A DNA stretch of 64,000 nt from Yponomeuta sedellus (taxonomy: Eukaryota; Arthropoda; Insecta; Lepidoptera; Yponomeutidae). Of this stretch, positions 1 through 11,081 are shown piece after piece. Where the stretch lies: the NCBI GenBank assembly GCA_934045075.1, contig OW203732.1:18259889-18323888 (forward strand), in the 5' to 3' direction. The notes beneath the pieces are model-generated. The model ran no database searches, was not told the DNA's origin, and was given only the letters and a program-made list of their open reading frames with translations. A program made the position numbers and the translations under genes. Position 1 is the stretch's first letter. Every line of letters starts with the position of its first letter.

Positions 1-369
1 TAGTTTCAGATTTTTGCTTGTACCGGTAGTACTTACAAGATTTCATATTTAGACAGATAGATAGAGAACACATTATGATACATAAAAATGGAAATTACAC
101 ATATATGTCTTCACCGTGAGTACAGATGGCGACCTTATCACTAAAATTGATCTCTTCGACTAATACATTGGAGAAGGAAGTAGATGTACACACATACAAA
201 ATGATACTAGTTCTAGATCAACGGAAAGTAGCCTATAAAGTTTGATTCCCTTCATTGTTGAAATATACGTTTCTTTGCGGCATACACGACTGTATCTGGT
301 TTTCACGTTAACTTAGATGTTTGATTTCTTCACAACTTCGGTAGCAGTAACGGTAGACATTAGTACCTA
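1..369. other. Nothing recognised
   Basis: AT-rich; a short gatagatagata run at about 53-66 is the only simple repeat. Confidence 0.4.
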
Positions 370-407
370 CATAACTAACTAATAAATAACTAAATATTCA
401 TGGACAT

Positions 408-756
408 GGAAGCGCTTGTGGCCTAGGCGAACCGAGTGATGGGAATCAATCACTCGGTCAGGTACAGGATGGGTGAGCGTCCCGTGTCTGCCTCTAGTGG
501 CTTTTTTCCGAACGTTTCCGTGCTTCGCAAGGCACGCTAAGCCGTTGGTGCCGGCTGTCATATAATGGCAGTCGTTAAGCCATGTTAGAGGCCTTATGGG
601 TGGTTTGATAACTTCTGACAGTAAGGCCCACCAATGTCTTACAATCCTCCACCAACCCGGACTTGGCCCCCGTGGTGGAGTATGGCCTAACCTTCCTGCG
701 ATGTAAAGAGACCCGTGCCCCAGCAGTGAGGACATACAAGGGTTGACAACGTAACG
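408..756. mobile_element. Repeat A, full copy with 13-bp TSD
   Basis: Flanked by tattcatggacat at 395-407 and 757-769. Contains cttcgcaaggcacg, gccggctgtcatataatggc, gtcttacaatcctccaccaa and cagcagtgaggacatac, shared with at least seven other places in the window. It inserted into a SINE tail. Short non-LTR-type element; autonomous partner unknown. Confidence 0.8.
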
Positions 757-791
757 TATTCATGGACATATTACACAGATCTCGTTAGCCC

Positions 792-1687
792 TTTTTTTTT
801 TTTTCACCCAGGAGAAACCCCAATTACGGGTACCACCGGCTCGGGGGAGCACAGTGGTTATGTCGGACTCCCCGCCCTGAAAAGGGCGGTATACCGACTA
901 AAACTCCTGGGGTGTTCCTCCGCACCGCAAAGGACGGGGCCACGGGAACGCTTGCGCACACTTCCGCGACCCCGTCTGCGGGCGCCCTTTCGGGCACTCC
1001 TTCGGCGGCGCTTCTGCCCCGTCGGTGCTCGACGACGGGGCTAAAAAACGCCGCATCTCTTCGTTGGAGCGCATAGGGGCCAAGTGCGTATGATCTTGGC
1101 CCCCATACGCCCCAACGCGCCGCCCCCTCCATCCCATCGCAACCCGGTCGATGAGACGGGGAGGGCGGCGCACCTCCTTGTTGAGGCGCGTGGGCCCCCA
1201 AGGCCCGGTCCCCACACGCCCCACACGTGAGGCCCGTCACGTCGCCCACCAGCACTTCTCTGAAAGCAGAGAAGGCGGTGAGCGACCGCGCGGGCCCCCT
1301 CCGTGCCAGAAGGCACCCTCGGAACACGCAAGGGCGCCCTCCGGCCCGCCGTGATGGACGCGGAGAGTCCCCCGACCCTCCGCGTCCCGGCGGCCACTCT
1401 GGTCCGACTGGTACGAGGCGCGCGCGCTTCCGCGCAGCGGCGCCCCCCCCAGTCGGTCCTTCATTCGGTTGGTCGCCTGGGTCCCGCTCCACAAAGTGAA
1501 ACAGGGCCCACGCGACCCCTCCCGCCAGATTTTTCGCCGCTGGCCAGCAAGATCCCATAAAGAGAAGTTACTGACCAGCGCCCAGGGTGCACCGGCCCTT
1601 GCCACTTGCCCTTCCTACTGGTTCAAAAATGAATCAGTAGGAACGGAAGCGGAAGGGCACACGGGAAGGTAATCTGGCATCGCACCC
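792..1687 (-). mobile_element. GC-rich non-LTR retroelement with poly(A) tail and 16-bp TSD
   Basis: Poly-T at 792-804 is the poly(A) tail on the minus strand. The 16-bp sequence cagatctcgttagccc flanks it at 776-791 and 1688-1703. At 896 bp and strongly GC-rich, it stands out from its surroundings. No reverse-transcriptase motif is visible; a 244-codon minus frame ends at 824 and has no recognisable domain. Likely a short, internally deleted derivative of a LINE (R1-like by feel, low certainty). Confidence 0.8.
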
Positions 1688-1864
1688 CAGATCTCGTTAG
1701 CCCTATACTAAGTACAACTAAATGACTTGTGTTATAGGTGCTATCTCGACCATAAATTTTCATGGGTTTAATTTCAACTTCATAACTCCACGCGTTCCCG
1801 AGATAGAAGGTCTTGACAGGCGGACGAACGGACGGGCAACAAAGAGGTCATACGGGTCCCGTTA

Positions 1865-2122
1865 AAGAGCGGTGGTAGCGGAGCGGTGTAGAACGCCGGC
1901 TTCTCAATCGGGAGGTCGTGGGTTCGAACCCCGGCATGTACCAATGACTTTATTTTCTAAGTTATGTACATTTGTGAAATTATAGTAGCAATACTCCTCG
2001 CTGACGGTGAAGGAAAACATTGTAAGGAAACCCTAGTGTCTGAGGTGTTAGCGTACCTCAGCGCTTGCTACGTACAATGGTCCAACTTAGAGGCTAAGTG
2101 CGGAAATCTCAGGTCTAACTAA
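1865..2122 (+). mobile_element. SINE-B with tRNA-derived head and 11-bp TSD
   Basis: Flanked by gggtcccgtta at 1854-1864 and 2123-2133. Head ggtggtagcggagcggtg... with box-B-like gggttcgaacccc near 1920; body has gtgaaattatagtagcaata and gaaggaaaacattgtaagga. Inserted in an older repeat (gacggacgggcaac ... cttttgaggcacgga). Confidence 0.85.
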
Positions 2123-2480
2123 GGGTCCCGTTACTTCCTTTTGAGGCACGGAACCACAAAACTGTCCGTCAACGGGAAAGGAGTAAATATTTGCTGTTGG
2201 ACTCAGACGTGACAGTTGTTAGCGTTGATAAATCTTCTGTTTGCGGAAGTCAAATAGATGAGTATCATACATAGTCTTGATGATAAATTCGCGTATTCTA
2301 TTTCAGTCGAGAACAATCATGAGAATCAATTGTTTATCATGCAGCCAGTTCTAACAAATTAGTACGTCATCACTCCTTGATATATCTTTTATTGGATTGA
2401 GCCTCAGATTCTATGATCTGAGGATTGAGCTGAGAATTAATTTTGATGAAAATGTATTTAATATATAATACAGAGCTTAC

Positions 2481-2726
2481 GTGCTTCGCAAGGCACGTTA
2501 AGCCGTTGGTGCAGGCTGTCATGTGATGACAGTCGTTATGTCATGTCAGGCCTCTGACATGGCTTTCGCTGCTTGATAACTTCTAACAGTAAGGCCCACC
2601 ACTGTCTTACAATCCTCCACCAACCCGGACTTGGTCCCCGTGGTGAAGTATGGCCTAGACTTCCTGCGAAGCAGGAAGAGACCCGTGCACCAGCAGTGGG
2701 GACATACGGGGGTTGATTTCGATACT
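2481..2726. mobile_element. Repeat A, truncated copy
   Basis: Begins cgtgcttcgcaaggcacg and ends cagcagtggggacatacggg. Lacks the first 100 bases of the full copy. Confidence 0.8.
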
Positions 2727-3177
2727 AAACAGCATATGGAAATAATAATGACAGGTAAGCTCGTAAAACGGTTGTTTTGTTAATATGGACCTAATATCAC
2801 TTTGAAAATTATCTTTTTGTATCCGATATAGTTTGTGTATTTCAGGCGCTTTATAGAGATTTTACGCGAATATACAGTCATTTAGCTTCAGTACATAACT
2901 CTTGAGTGAGTTGTCAAGTTGCTGTTTTGTTTCACAAACCATTTTGAATGATTAATTGTGCCATTTCATCGACGCTGAGTTCAATCATGGACAATTATTA
3001 GGGAACTGACTTATAAAATCATATTGAGCTGGGCCCCAGATTCTTTTTTTCACTACACCGAAGTGCCAAACTCACGCATATTATATCTCTGATAGAATCG
3101 ACTTTCTTATCTTTGCACCTCTTAGTAAGATCATCTTGATCAAGATTCTTTTTAAAGTCTGTCGCCTTTCCTATCTA
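2727..3177. other. Nothing recognised
   Basis: AT-rich spacer between repeat A and the first mariner, no coding signal. The stretch 2134-2480 is similar. Confidence 0.4.
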
Positions 3178-4166
3178 CAGGGTGATTACAAAATCGTTAG
3201 CTACCTATTATATATTTTTTGAGATTATGCGTTCCCATCCTGAACAGTATAATTATTGATCGGTAATTTTATAACATATTTGTAAATATTCATGATTCCG
3301 ATGTTTTACTCCAAACTGAATCCAAATTCAAACTGATTGGAAGACCAACCTCACAGAATCTCAGAAGCAGGCCCGTGTGGATTGGTGCCGTGATATGCTA
3401 CATAAATTTGATTCTGGCTCGTCACGGCCCGTTGACGACATTGTGACAGGTGACGTATCCTGGATTTATCAATATGATCCAGAAACAAAGCGTCAGTCGA
3501 CAGTTTGGCTGTTTAAAAATGAACCAACGCCTACGAAAGTGAAGCTATCGAGGAGCGCAGTAAAAATTTTGATCACTAGTTTCTTCACTTTGACGGGATA
3601 CCTAATTTCAATTCCACTTCGAGACCAAAGCAGCATCAACGCTGAATGGTATAGCACAAAATGCCTGCCAGAAGTTTTTTCTGAATTGAGCAACAAGCGA
3701 CCGAACACCGGGCTCCGCGGGGTCCTTCTTCACCACGACAACGCGCCCGCGCACTCTGCGATCAAAACGAGGGACTTCCTGGACTCCACATCGGTCAGAG
3801 TCTTGGGACACCCTCCTTGCAGTCCTGATTTGGCTCCGTGTGACTTCTTTTTATTCCCTAAAATTAAAAATCAGCTCAAAGGGATACAGTTTTCATCGCC
3901 GGAAGACGCACTAGCAGCGCTTGAGAAGGCCGTGGAAGAGGTGTCTGCGGAGGACTGGAAGAAATGTTTTGAAAATTGGTTCATACCCATGAAACTTTGT
4001 ATAGAGGCTGGTGGAGAGTTCATTGAAAATATTTAATGAAAATATTTTTTTCATAGAAGTTAGTTTTTAAGTTTTTCTCATAACTTTCTGAGTTTCCCAC
4101 GTATGTTTCTAAATCATGCTAAGAATATCTCCTTAAAATTTGTCAATCGAATTCGAAGCCACCCCG
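3178..4166 (+). mobile_element. mariner element with internal deletion, 989 bp
   Basis: TA flanks at 3176-3177 and 4167-4168. The ends match as inverted repeats at the outermost bases (cagggtg / caccccg) with weaker similarity inside. About 300 bp shorter than a full mariner; the DNA-binding domain is missing. Confidence 0.75.
3320..4036 (+). pseudogene. mariner transposase, C-terminal two thirds
   Basis: Open frame with NLTESQKQARVDWCRDM, GDVSWIYQYDPETKRQST, HHDNAPAH and CSPDLAPCDFFLF, ending GGEFIENI. The whole D,D34D catalytic domain can be read, but the N-terminal helix-turn-helix part is deleted. Different subfamily from the 30.5-kb element by sequence. Confidence 0.88.
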
Positions 4167-4439
4167 TAGATCGTACATGTAGAGTGAACTCTAGCACGGT
4201 ACCATGGAGAATGTTTTAGTTAGTCCCAGAATTCGTAATAGAAGAACATTTTAACACTTTCATTCTACACTATCACACAGAAGGGACGTGGGGGCGGTGG
4301 CACGGAAAACCCATGTCGTTATTCCAATTCACTTGCATTCAAAATGTCCCTTTAGTACTTATTGAATGCAAGAAAGCGGGACGAAGCCCACACAAAAAGA
4401 ACGTCTTTTAGTAGGTACCTATTATTTTATGACTTTGTT

Positions 4440-4535
4440 TCATTTCAAAGTTAAGTACATTTGCGAATTTGTAGTCGCAATACCACACGCTAACGATGAA
4501 GGAAAACACCGTGAGGAAACCCGCGGCTTGGTTGG
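4440..4535 (+). mobile_element. SINE-B body fragment
   Basis: Contains gtacatttgcgaatttgtag, caataccacacgctaacgat and gaaggaaaacaccgtgagga. No tRNA head. Confidence 0.55.
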
Positions 4536-4560
4536 CTCCGCACGTATTGACTAGTCTTTC

Positions 4561-4712
4561 CTGTGGGCTAGGCCGACTAAGCTGTCAGGATGGTATAGGT
4601 GCTGGGCAAGCCTAAACTATCTATAAAACCATGTCACAGGCACTACAGCGTCGGAGTGGTCCCTTCACCCATCTAGTGTGAGTGAAGATACCACTGGACG
4701 CTGTATAAATCA
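4561..4712. repeat. Interspersed repeat C
   Basis: Contains taggtgctgggcaagcctaa, ggcactacagcgtcggagtg and ccactggacgctgtataaat. Also at 9969-10135, 36564-36668 and 58562-58712. Confidence 0.75.
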
Positions 4713-4719
4713 TTATTAT

Positions 4720-5320
4720 TATTATTTATTAGTTACTCCAACAGTATTTTCACATTTCATTTAAAAACTACTTATTCTAAGGTACAATTCCGTGTGAAAC
4801 ACCTTTACAGGTGTATACAACTTTCAAAAAATTGTGTGCTCAGTAAAAGTTGAATTACATAGTAAATCGAAATTCTAATTAAATTAATTTACGAATTTTG
4901 AAAACCAATTTACGAATTTCGATTTCAATAAATTAATATTTTAGTACAAATTACAATTTAGAATCATATTAATAACAATGATTCTAAATTGTAATAACAA
5001 ATTACAATTTAGAATCATTGCTGTACATTGCTGATTTCATCTCATTAAGTAGATGCAAAAAAGACCAATACTATTATTTTATGAAAATTCTTTATTGCAC
5101 AAAACCCATCGGAATGAAACACAATGAAATGAAATTTAATTTCTCGCCACATCAAAGTTATGTTAGTTAGTTAGTTAATATAATATGGCACCTAATACAA
5201 TTAAGTATAAGCGGGGTGCACAATGATGTGGTTTTTGTGGATTAATACAAAACGAACTCAATGTCCTTTACATTTTGTGTGAAAGCCTTTTCCGCGCCCT
5301 TTATGTATGGCCGCCGTGCC
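4720..5320. other. AT-rich spacer with small hairpins
   Basis: acaatttagaatcat and its complement atgattctaaattgt alternate at 4950-5020. No gene. Confidence 0.45.
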
Positions 5321-5324
5321 GGCA

Positions 5325-5722
5325 TAAGCCGCTCGCTCGGACCGAGTGCGCCATCCGAGTAAAGTAATGCATCTGATTGGATGGTTTTTCGTGACAACAC
5401 GTCGGGTGGGTAGGTAAGTCGAGTTGTTAGTAGGGACCATGAGTTTCACTTCCGTGAATTGAGGCCCAGTTTGTCACTAAACATTGATCTTCATTAACTA
5501 CAGTCAGTTGTGTTCTCAGTGGTATACTCTAAGGGATGAGTTAATTTACCTTATTCACTTTTGTATTTTTACTATACGATTATTTTTATCTGTAACTCAT
5601 CATTTTGTAACCCCAACAAATAAAATAAAAATAAATAATAAAAAACACCAAAATAGCCAATCAGAAGCATTAGTTTACTCGGATGGCGCACTCGGACCGA
5701 GCGCACTAAGACCGTGACCAAG
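5325..5722. mobile_element. Family D inverted-repeat element
   Basis: Left arm gctcggaccgagtgcgccat at about 5331 and right arm ggcgcactcggaccgagcgc at about 5685, with matching inner parts (gagtaaagtaatgc / gcattagtttactc). A second copy is at 61165-62025. Confidence 0.75.
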
Positions 5723-6540
5723 TCCGACCGTTACCTTTATATAAGTACTTACGAGTGCGACAGATGAAACATATTTGCTCTTTGATTTTATGTTAAAAGT
5801 TTTAAAAGGCACTAATTTTTCGCCTGAAAACGAAATCTAAGATAAGATACCTCTTCCTAGAATTAAGTAACGCTGGGTTTTAGTGATTAATTATTTATGT
5901 TAATAAAGCAGTTTAAAAATCAAAAATCAATCAATCACTAAGACCGTGAAAACCTGGCTTTTGAGTCATATTTACGCGTCTTACTTGCACTATCGACTTT
6001 AAGCAGTCTGAGAGAGAATTTCAAAGATGCAATCACATTACAGACACCTGATACAATCCTTTGACTCGGCTTGAGTTGAAGTTAGATCTGGCACTTGAGT
6101 GTGTATTTATCATTTTGAGCAGATCCAAATCTACTCGTGTTTACTATAAATCGTACAGTCATGAGTCAATTCAAGAAAAACATCTGTTTCAAAGTCGAGA
6201 GCGCGTCAACCTTAATGATTCACAATAAGGGTTGTCTGGAAGAGATCACTTTTAGTTACAAGGCTGCCGTCTGTACTCTTAGCTTAAAAAATATCTGTGT
6301 ATTTTCAATTTTTATGCACAATGAAGTGTTCTCTATTTATCTACACTTAATTCAGCTCCCGCGGTGTTAACGTCTATCAACAAAGCGTTAATAGAAATCG
6401 TTAAAATAATAATAACTTTCTCACAACACAATCACTTGATCTGGTCCCAAACTAGGATACCCTGCACTAAAGTAAGTAAACCAGGCAAGGACGTCACAAA
6501 CATGAAAATACACCCACACTGAAGCCACTCTTGTACAAAT
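5723..6540. other. No gene seen
   Basis: A family D end fragment at 5935-5965 (actaagaccgtgaaaacctg) and a SINE-C-like tail at 6420-6520 (gtcccaaactaggataccct). Open frames here are under 80 codons and look random. Confidence 0.45.
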
Positions 6541-6544
6541 GTAC

Positions 6545-6621
6545 GGCGGCCCCCAGTGGGATTCGAACCCACGACCTCTCTTTTGGTACCCAAGTGCCTT
6601 AATGGCTACACTACCGGGGCA
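6545..6621 (-). mobile_element. tRNA-like SINE head
   Basis: On the minus strand gccccggtagtgtagccat ... gtgggttcgaatcccactgg gives A- and B-box-like motifs, but the anticodon stem does not fold properly and the acceptor has a mismatch. SINE-derived rather than a tRNA gene. Confidence 0.6.
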
Positions 6622-6713
6622 GTCAAAATAGGTACTGTCTAAACTAATCTATCAAGTGGTTTGGTTCTCCTAGGTCATTCATCTCATAAATTCAAGAAAT
6701 GACATCTCGTAAA

Positions 6714-6820
6714 CTTTTAGTCCGGATCTACTAATGGGTGTTGTTATATCGGAGCGAAACCTGGTCGGACTCTTCCGATATAACAACACCCGTAAGTAGA
6801 TCTGGACTAAAAGTCTCAAA
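6714..6820. mobile_element. Fold-back MITE family E, copy 1
   Basis: Arms acttttagtccggatctact and agtagatctggactaaaagt with inner gttgttatatcgga / tccgatataacaac and a short loop. Copy at 51643-51738. Confidence 0.8.
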
Positions 6821-7454
6821 TGTGTTGTGCTTGCGAAAGTTTTAGTTCAAAAAATTGCATCTCCTATTGTATAATCGTGTCCTGATTTTTATCGTATTTA
6901 TAAACCAGCAGAACCCTCCATTTTTGAGTGTCCGTAAATGCGGGGTTCTGCTTTTATTTCTGAACATTTTATTTTTCTGAACAACGTGTAATAAAGGAAA
7001 ACTACCTGCGGCCATAAAATGTATTGAGCAGCTGATATTGTTATGCCATTTCGTCGTTTTCCGCTCAGTTACTAAAATTGTTGACATTGACGACTAGATG
7101 GTTATTTGGTTACACCCTGTATAATTCCCGAAGCAAAGAATACCTACCTAAACTGGCAATCCAGTTCTTTGTTTTTGTATTTACTTAACCCCAGAGTTTT
7201 AGGGGCCGGTTGTTTGAAAAGTTTTTCTGTCCATTTACTTTCACTTTATTTCGTGATTGCTGACAATTTCTTCGTCTTTTCCTCTCCAATTATTTAACAT
7301 AACCGTTAAGAGATTAACTCTCCAATCACTCCGTCTTAGTTAGTTTTAGGAAAACGCTGCTAACTGCGTCAGTGAGAAGTTTGACCAAGTTGCGGGTAAG
7401 ACAGTAATTCTATGTACACCGATACCTGGGCGAAATATCCTTAGATCCTTAACT

Positions 7455-7770
7455 GCAATTTATCAAGTCAAATCAATTTTATTTACATTCTGTTTGCTGA
7501 ATTTCAATGGACAATAAGATTACAAATTTTAACTTAATAATATTAACAAAGTTGGCTGTTCTTTAAAAGCTAGGCGTTGGTCCTCACACTAAGCATAGCC
7601 TGTATCGTGAGGGCCAATTAACAACATATAAAATGTACAATTTTAGCCCCTGTCTTTGGGCCGTAGTGTAGCAGAGAAAAAGGCAGCGAGGAAAACAAAC
7701 TCACTCTGACAATCATTGAATTGTGACAATCATTGAATTGAATTGAATCGAGAATATCCTCCTTTTTTAA
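7455..7770 (-). repeat. Interspersed repeat F, copy 1 (diverged)
   Basis: Shares tttacattctgtttgctgaa and ggccgtagtgtagcagagaa with copies at 53842 and 54690, with unrelated DNA between. Confidence 0.5.
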
Positions 7771-8582
7771 GTCGGTTAAAGAAGGCGGGCACCAACCATC
7801 TCCCAGACGGAGACTACGGGCTCAATTACCACGCGTGCCCACCGCGCATTTTAGAGCTCAGACTCGGTCTCCTCATCATGTTCATAAATAACTTAAATCA
7901 AACTCATTGGTAGATAAATGTCGGAATCGAACTCAGAACTTATCGAATATGAAGTGTACCGATTATCGATAAAGCGCAAAAGCCTTAGGGCGTCTGCAAA
8001 GATACGATTAAGTATATGGAAACTACTAAAACTACTGTATTGAAGCAAAAACCAATTAACGGTGCCTCTTGTAGAATTGCAGTCCTAGACTCGGCTTTTA
8101 TTTACTTTGGTCTTCCCCCAGAGATACCTTCCACTCTACATTTTGTATCGTAATTTCCGCTTTGGATTACAAGACTTAAGCAACAGATTAACAGCAGCAT
8201 AGCAATAGCGTTAAGTTTAATCAAAATTTTAGGGTCGGTTAAGTTTACTCTACTCTACATGGCGTTCATTATATAATATATAACGTGTCTCTAGAATGCA
8301 CCTTATCCTCTGAGATCAGGCTTCAGTGCCCAGGGGCCTAATTATGCGCACCAAATGCTGAGCGATGAAAATCATCGAACTGGCAAAAGCCATACTTATT
8401 TGCCGGTTCAACGTTTAGAATTTGATGTGTTTAATATAGGAGCATATCGAAAATATGCTTTTCAAATCAAAACGATAACTTTTTAGCTCACCTAGGAGCG
8501 CCTAAGAGTATCTAAGCAATAAGGCCGCTAATTATTGTACTTATTCTTTGTAATTTAAAGAAAATAAATATTCAAGGAAACA

Positions 8583-8814
8583 CTACACAGATCTCGTTAG
8601 CCCTATACTAAGTACAACTAAATGACTTGTGTTATCTAGGTGCTAACTTGACGATACATTTAATACAATAAATACATAGATAACATTTAGTTTTTCTCCA
8701 AGACCCGATACAAACTAGAAAAGTTCGTTTCCTAGTTTGACCCGGCCGGGGATCAAACCCGAGACCTTCGGTTTTACAGTCAGAGTGCCAAACCGCTGCG
8801 CTACCGAGGCCGTC
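8583..8814 (-). mobile_element. SINE-A, tRNA-headed
   Basis: Reverse complement begins with the gcctcggtagcgcagcggtt head and a box-B-like gggtttgatccccgg, then ggaaacgaacttttctag, tgtattaaatgtatcg and the ctaacgagatctgtg tail. Confidence 0.85.
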
Positions 8815-8949
8815 ATTTAACTAATGTTTTCTTTTTCCTGTTGTACAATAAAGAATATTCTATCTTATTTAAGAGCGCTTTATTAATACGAATCTATGTG
8901 TGGTTCAGCATAGGTAATATGACGGCGAGAATCTTGCGTTTTGTTGCCC

Positions 8950-9174
8950 TCATTCGTTTAGGTACTTAGAAAAAAGGAAAGCAATCTTGATACGTATTTT
9001 CATCGAAATACACACTTTTTAAATAAACATAACATTTCACTTGTATTTCATGAAATTACATTACATTTCAGATCGAATTGGTGAAGAGTAACGATTTTGA
9101 TTTAAAAAGTGTGTTTCGATAAAAAGACGCATCAAGATTGTTTTAATTTTCAAAGTAAGTACCTAAACAAATGA
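8950..9174. mobile_element. Fold-back MITE, 225 bp
   Basis: Left arm tcattcgtttaggtacttag ... tcgaaatacacactttttaa; right arm ttaaaaagtgtgtttcgat ... gtaagtacctaaacaaatga. Arms of about 70 bp with gaps. Confidence 0.7.
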
Positions 9175-9677
9175 ACTATAGCTATGCAGACTGCCGATCG
9201 TTTTGAGAATAATTGGAAAATTTTGGTGGACCCTTGGATTTTTTATCCCTGCTGGTACTAAAGTCAGTACCTACCTACAAACATTCTTCTTTATAAAGCC
9301 TCCAGGGCTACCGAAGTGCGGGCTTAAGTGGACGCCTAACTTATGCCCGGCTCCTTTGGGATGTTCCCAATTTTCTATCCCTTCTCGCGGAGCAAAAATA
9401 AATAGACCGACTCCGAAAGAAAATGTGTAATACCGCGTTTATTTAATTACTTACCAGTAATGTCACATTAACCACGAAACTCTTTATAAACTATTCTTAT
9501 ATTCCTCGATTTGTGAGTGAATTATTATGCTTTCTATTTATCATACACAGAAAGTCTGTTAGACAGTAATTATGCTGAGCCTCTGTCCGTTTCATCACGC
9601 ACGTATTTTAAGAAAGAAGAAAGAAAGAATAAGCATTTATTTTCATGCAAGGTTTACAATATTTTTATTACCTATAC

Positions 9678-9735
9678 GTTAGGGGAGGGCTATGTCCAGC
9701 AGTGGACTATATAATATAGCCTGAAGAAGAAGAAG
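9678..9735 (+). mobile_element. RTE-type LINE 3' tail
   Basis: Reads EGYVQQWTI then stop, followed by a gaagaagaagaag tail. The end EAYVQQW is common to RTE-like ORFs in insects (recalled). Confidence 0.55.
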
Positions 9736-9968
9736 ACGCATATATAGACAGAACTTTGCTATAAATAATAGAAAATAAGTGGTTTTTACAACGTCCTCCG
9801 TTACCTATTTATTTACCTAACTTCTATATTTTGAACTTGAGTGATGAATAAAGTATGGTTTATTTATTTCACGGGAATGCAACGAAATACCTCATCTAAC
9901 AGTTGGTCATCTATGGTTAAGAATTTCAAAAGATATTTTGAACTTCCTATTAGATATTTTGAACTTCC

Positions 9969-10135
9969 TTCCGACTAAGCTGTCAGGATGCTATAGGTGC
10001 TGGGCAAGCCTACACCATCTATAAAACCATGTCCCAGGCACTACAGCGTCGGAGTGGTCCCTTCACCCATCTAGTGTGAGTGAGAATACCACTGGACGCT
10101 GTATAAATCATCTCATTACGTAGATGCAAAAAGGC
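9969..10135. repeat. Interspersed repeat C
   Basis: Close copy of 4561-4712 (ccgactaagctgtcaggatg, cactacagcgtcggagtggt). Confidence 0.75.
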
Positions 10136-10301
10136 CAATCATCATTAGTAGAAAGAACACAAAGCGCTAGAAAAAGCTGCCAACCCCCACAGTGAGGGAG
10201 AGGCACTTTCATTGATTCATTAATTATGGAGCCATGAATTTATGATAATTCTGTGGACGAGCCATGATGATACTGTAAACTAGTCTCTTTGATAGATATC
10301 G

Positions 10302-10540
10302 GCCTCGGTGGCGCAGCGGTTTAGCACGCTGACTGTAAAACGAAAGGTCTCGGGTTCGATCCCCGGCCGGGTCAAACTAGGAAACGAACTTTTCTAGCTT
10401 GTCTCCGGTCTTGGATGTTATCTATGTCTTTATTGTATTAAATGTATCGTCGAGTTAGCATCTATAATACAAGTCATTAAGTTGAACTAAGTATAGGGCT
10501 AACGAGATCTGTGTAATATGTCCATGAATATTTATTTATA
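10302..10540 (+). mobile_element. SINE-A, full length
   Basis: Head cctcggtggcgcagcggttt (box A), gggttcgatccccggccggg (box B), body with ggaaacgaacttttctag, tail gatctgtgtaatatgtccat then atttatttatatat. Best reference copy in the window. Confidence 0.9.
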
Positions 10541-10782
10541 TATATATTATAAAGGCTACTTTTAGGTAGGTAGGTACTTCTGTGGCAAATGCCGTACAGA
10601 ATATAATTACTAGCAAAGCTCCAAACAAATATTGCCATCTTGCAATAATTCTGATTGCTTTGGAATTCGGAGTGCCCGTTGGAACCTTACTCCAAGGCAC
10701 GGTTAGTCAATCATTACACCCAATTAGAATTTACATTTTAAATTAACAGATTATGTTTTAAAATTACAAATGTTTAAGCAAC

Positions 10783-11081
10783 GACAGGCGCGGTTAGGTG
10801 CAGGGTTGGTGGCCGTCCCGTGACTACCCCTAGTGGCATTTTTTTCCAAGCGCTTCCGTGGTTCGCAAGCCGTCGGTGCCGGCTGTCAAGTAATGGCAGT
10901 CGTCTAGTCATGTCAGGGGCGTTATGGGTGACTTGATTGATAACTTCTGATAGTAAGGGCCGCCACTGTCTTACCATCCTCCACCAACCCGGACTTGACC
11001 GCCGTGGTGGAGTGTGGCCTAACCTTCCTGCGATGCAGGAAAATACCCGTGCCCCAGCAGTGGGGACATTTCAGGGTTGAT
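10783..11081. mobile_element. Repeat A copy
   Basis: Contains gacaggcgcggttaggtgca, ggctgtcaagtaatggcagt and ccccagcagtggggacattt. Nearly full length. Confidence 0.8.

Larger units (their letters stand above)
370..1760 (-). mobile_element. SINE-A copy split by two later insertions
   Basis: The tail (aaatattcatggacat), middle (attacacagatctcgttag) and further body (tactaagtacaactaaatga) match intact SINE-A copies but are separated by elements at 408-756 and 792-1687. The tRNA-like head is lost after about 1760. Confidence 0.75.

Noticed and set aside
824..1558. 244-codon minus-strand ORF as a host gene
   Set aside because: It lies inside a retroelement bounded by TSDs; high GC makes long open frames likely by chance and no domain is seen.
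9203..9430. 75-codon + frame as a small gene
   Set aside because: Short, no recognisable motif, flanked by repeats; probably an old element remnant.
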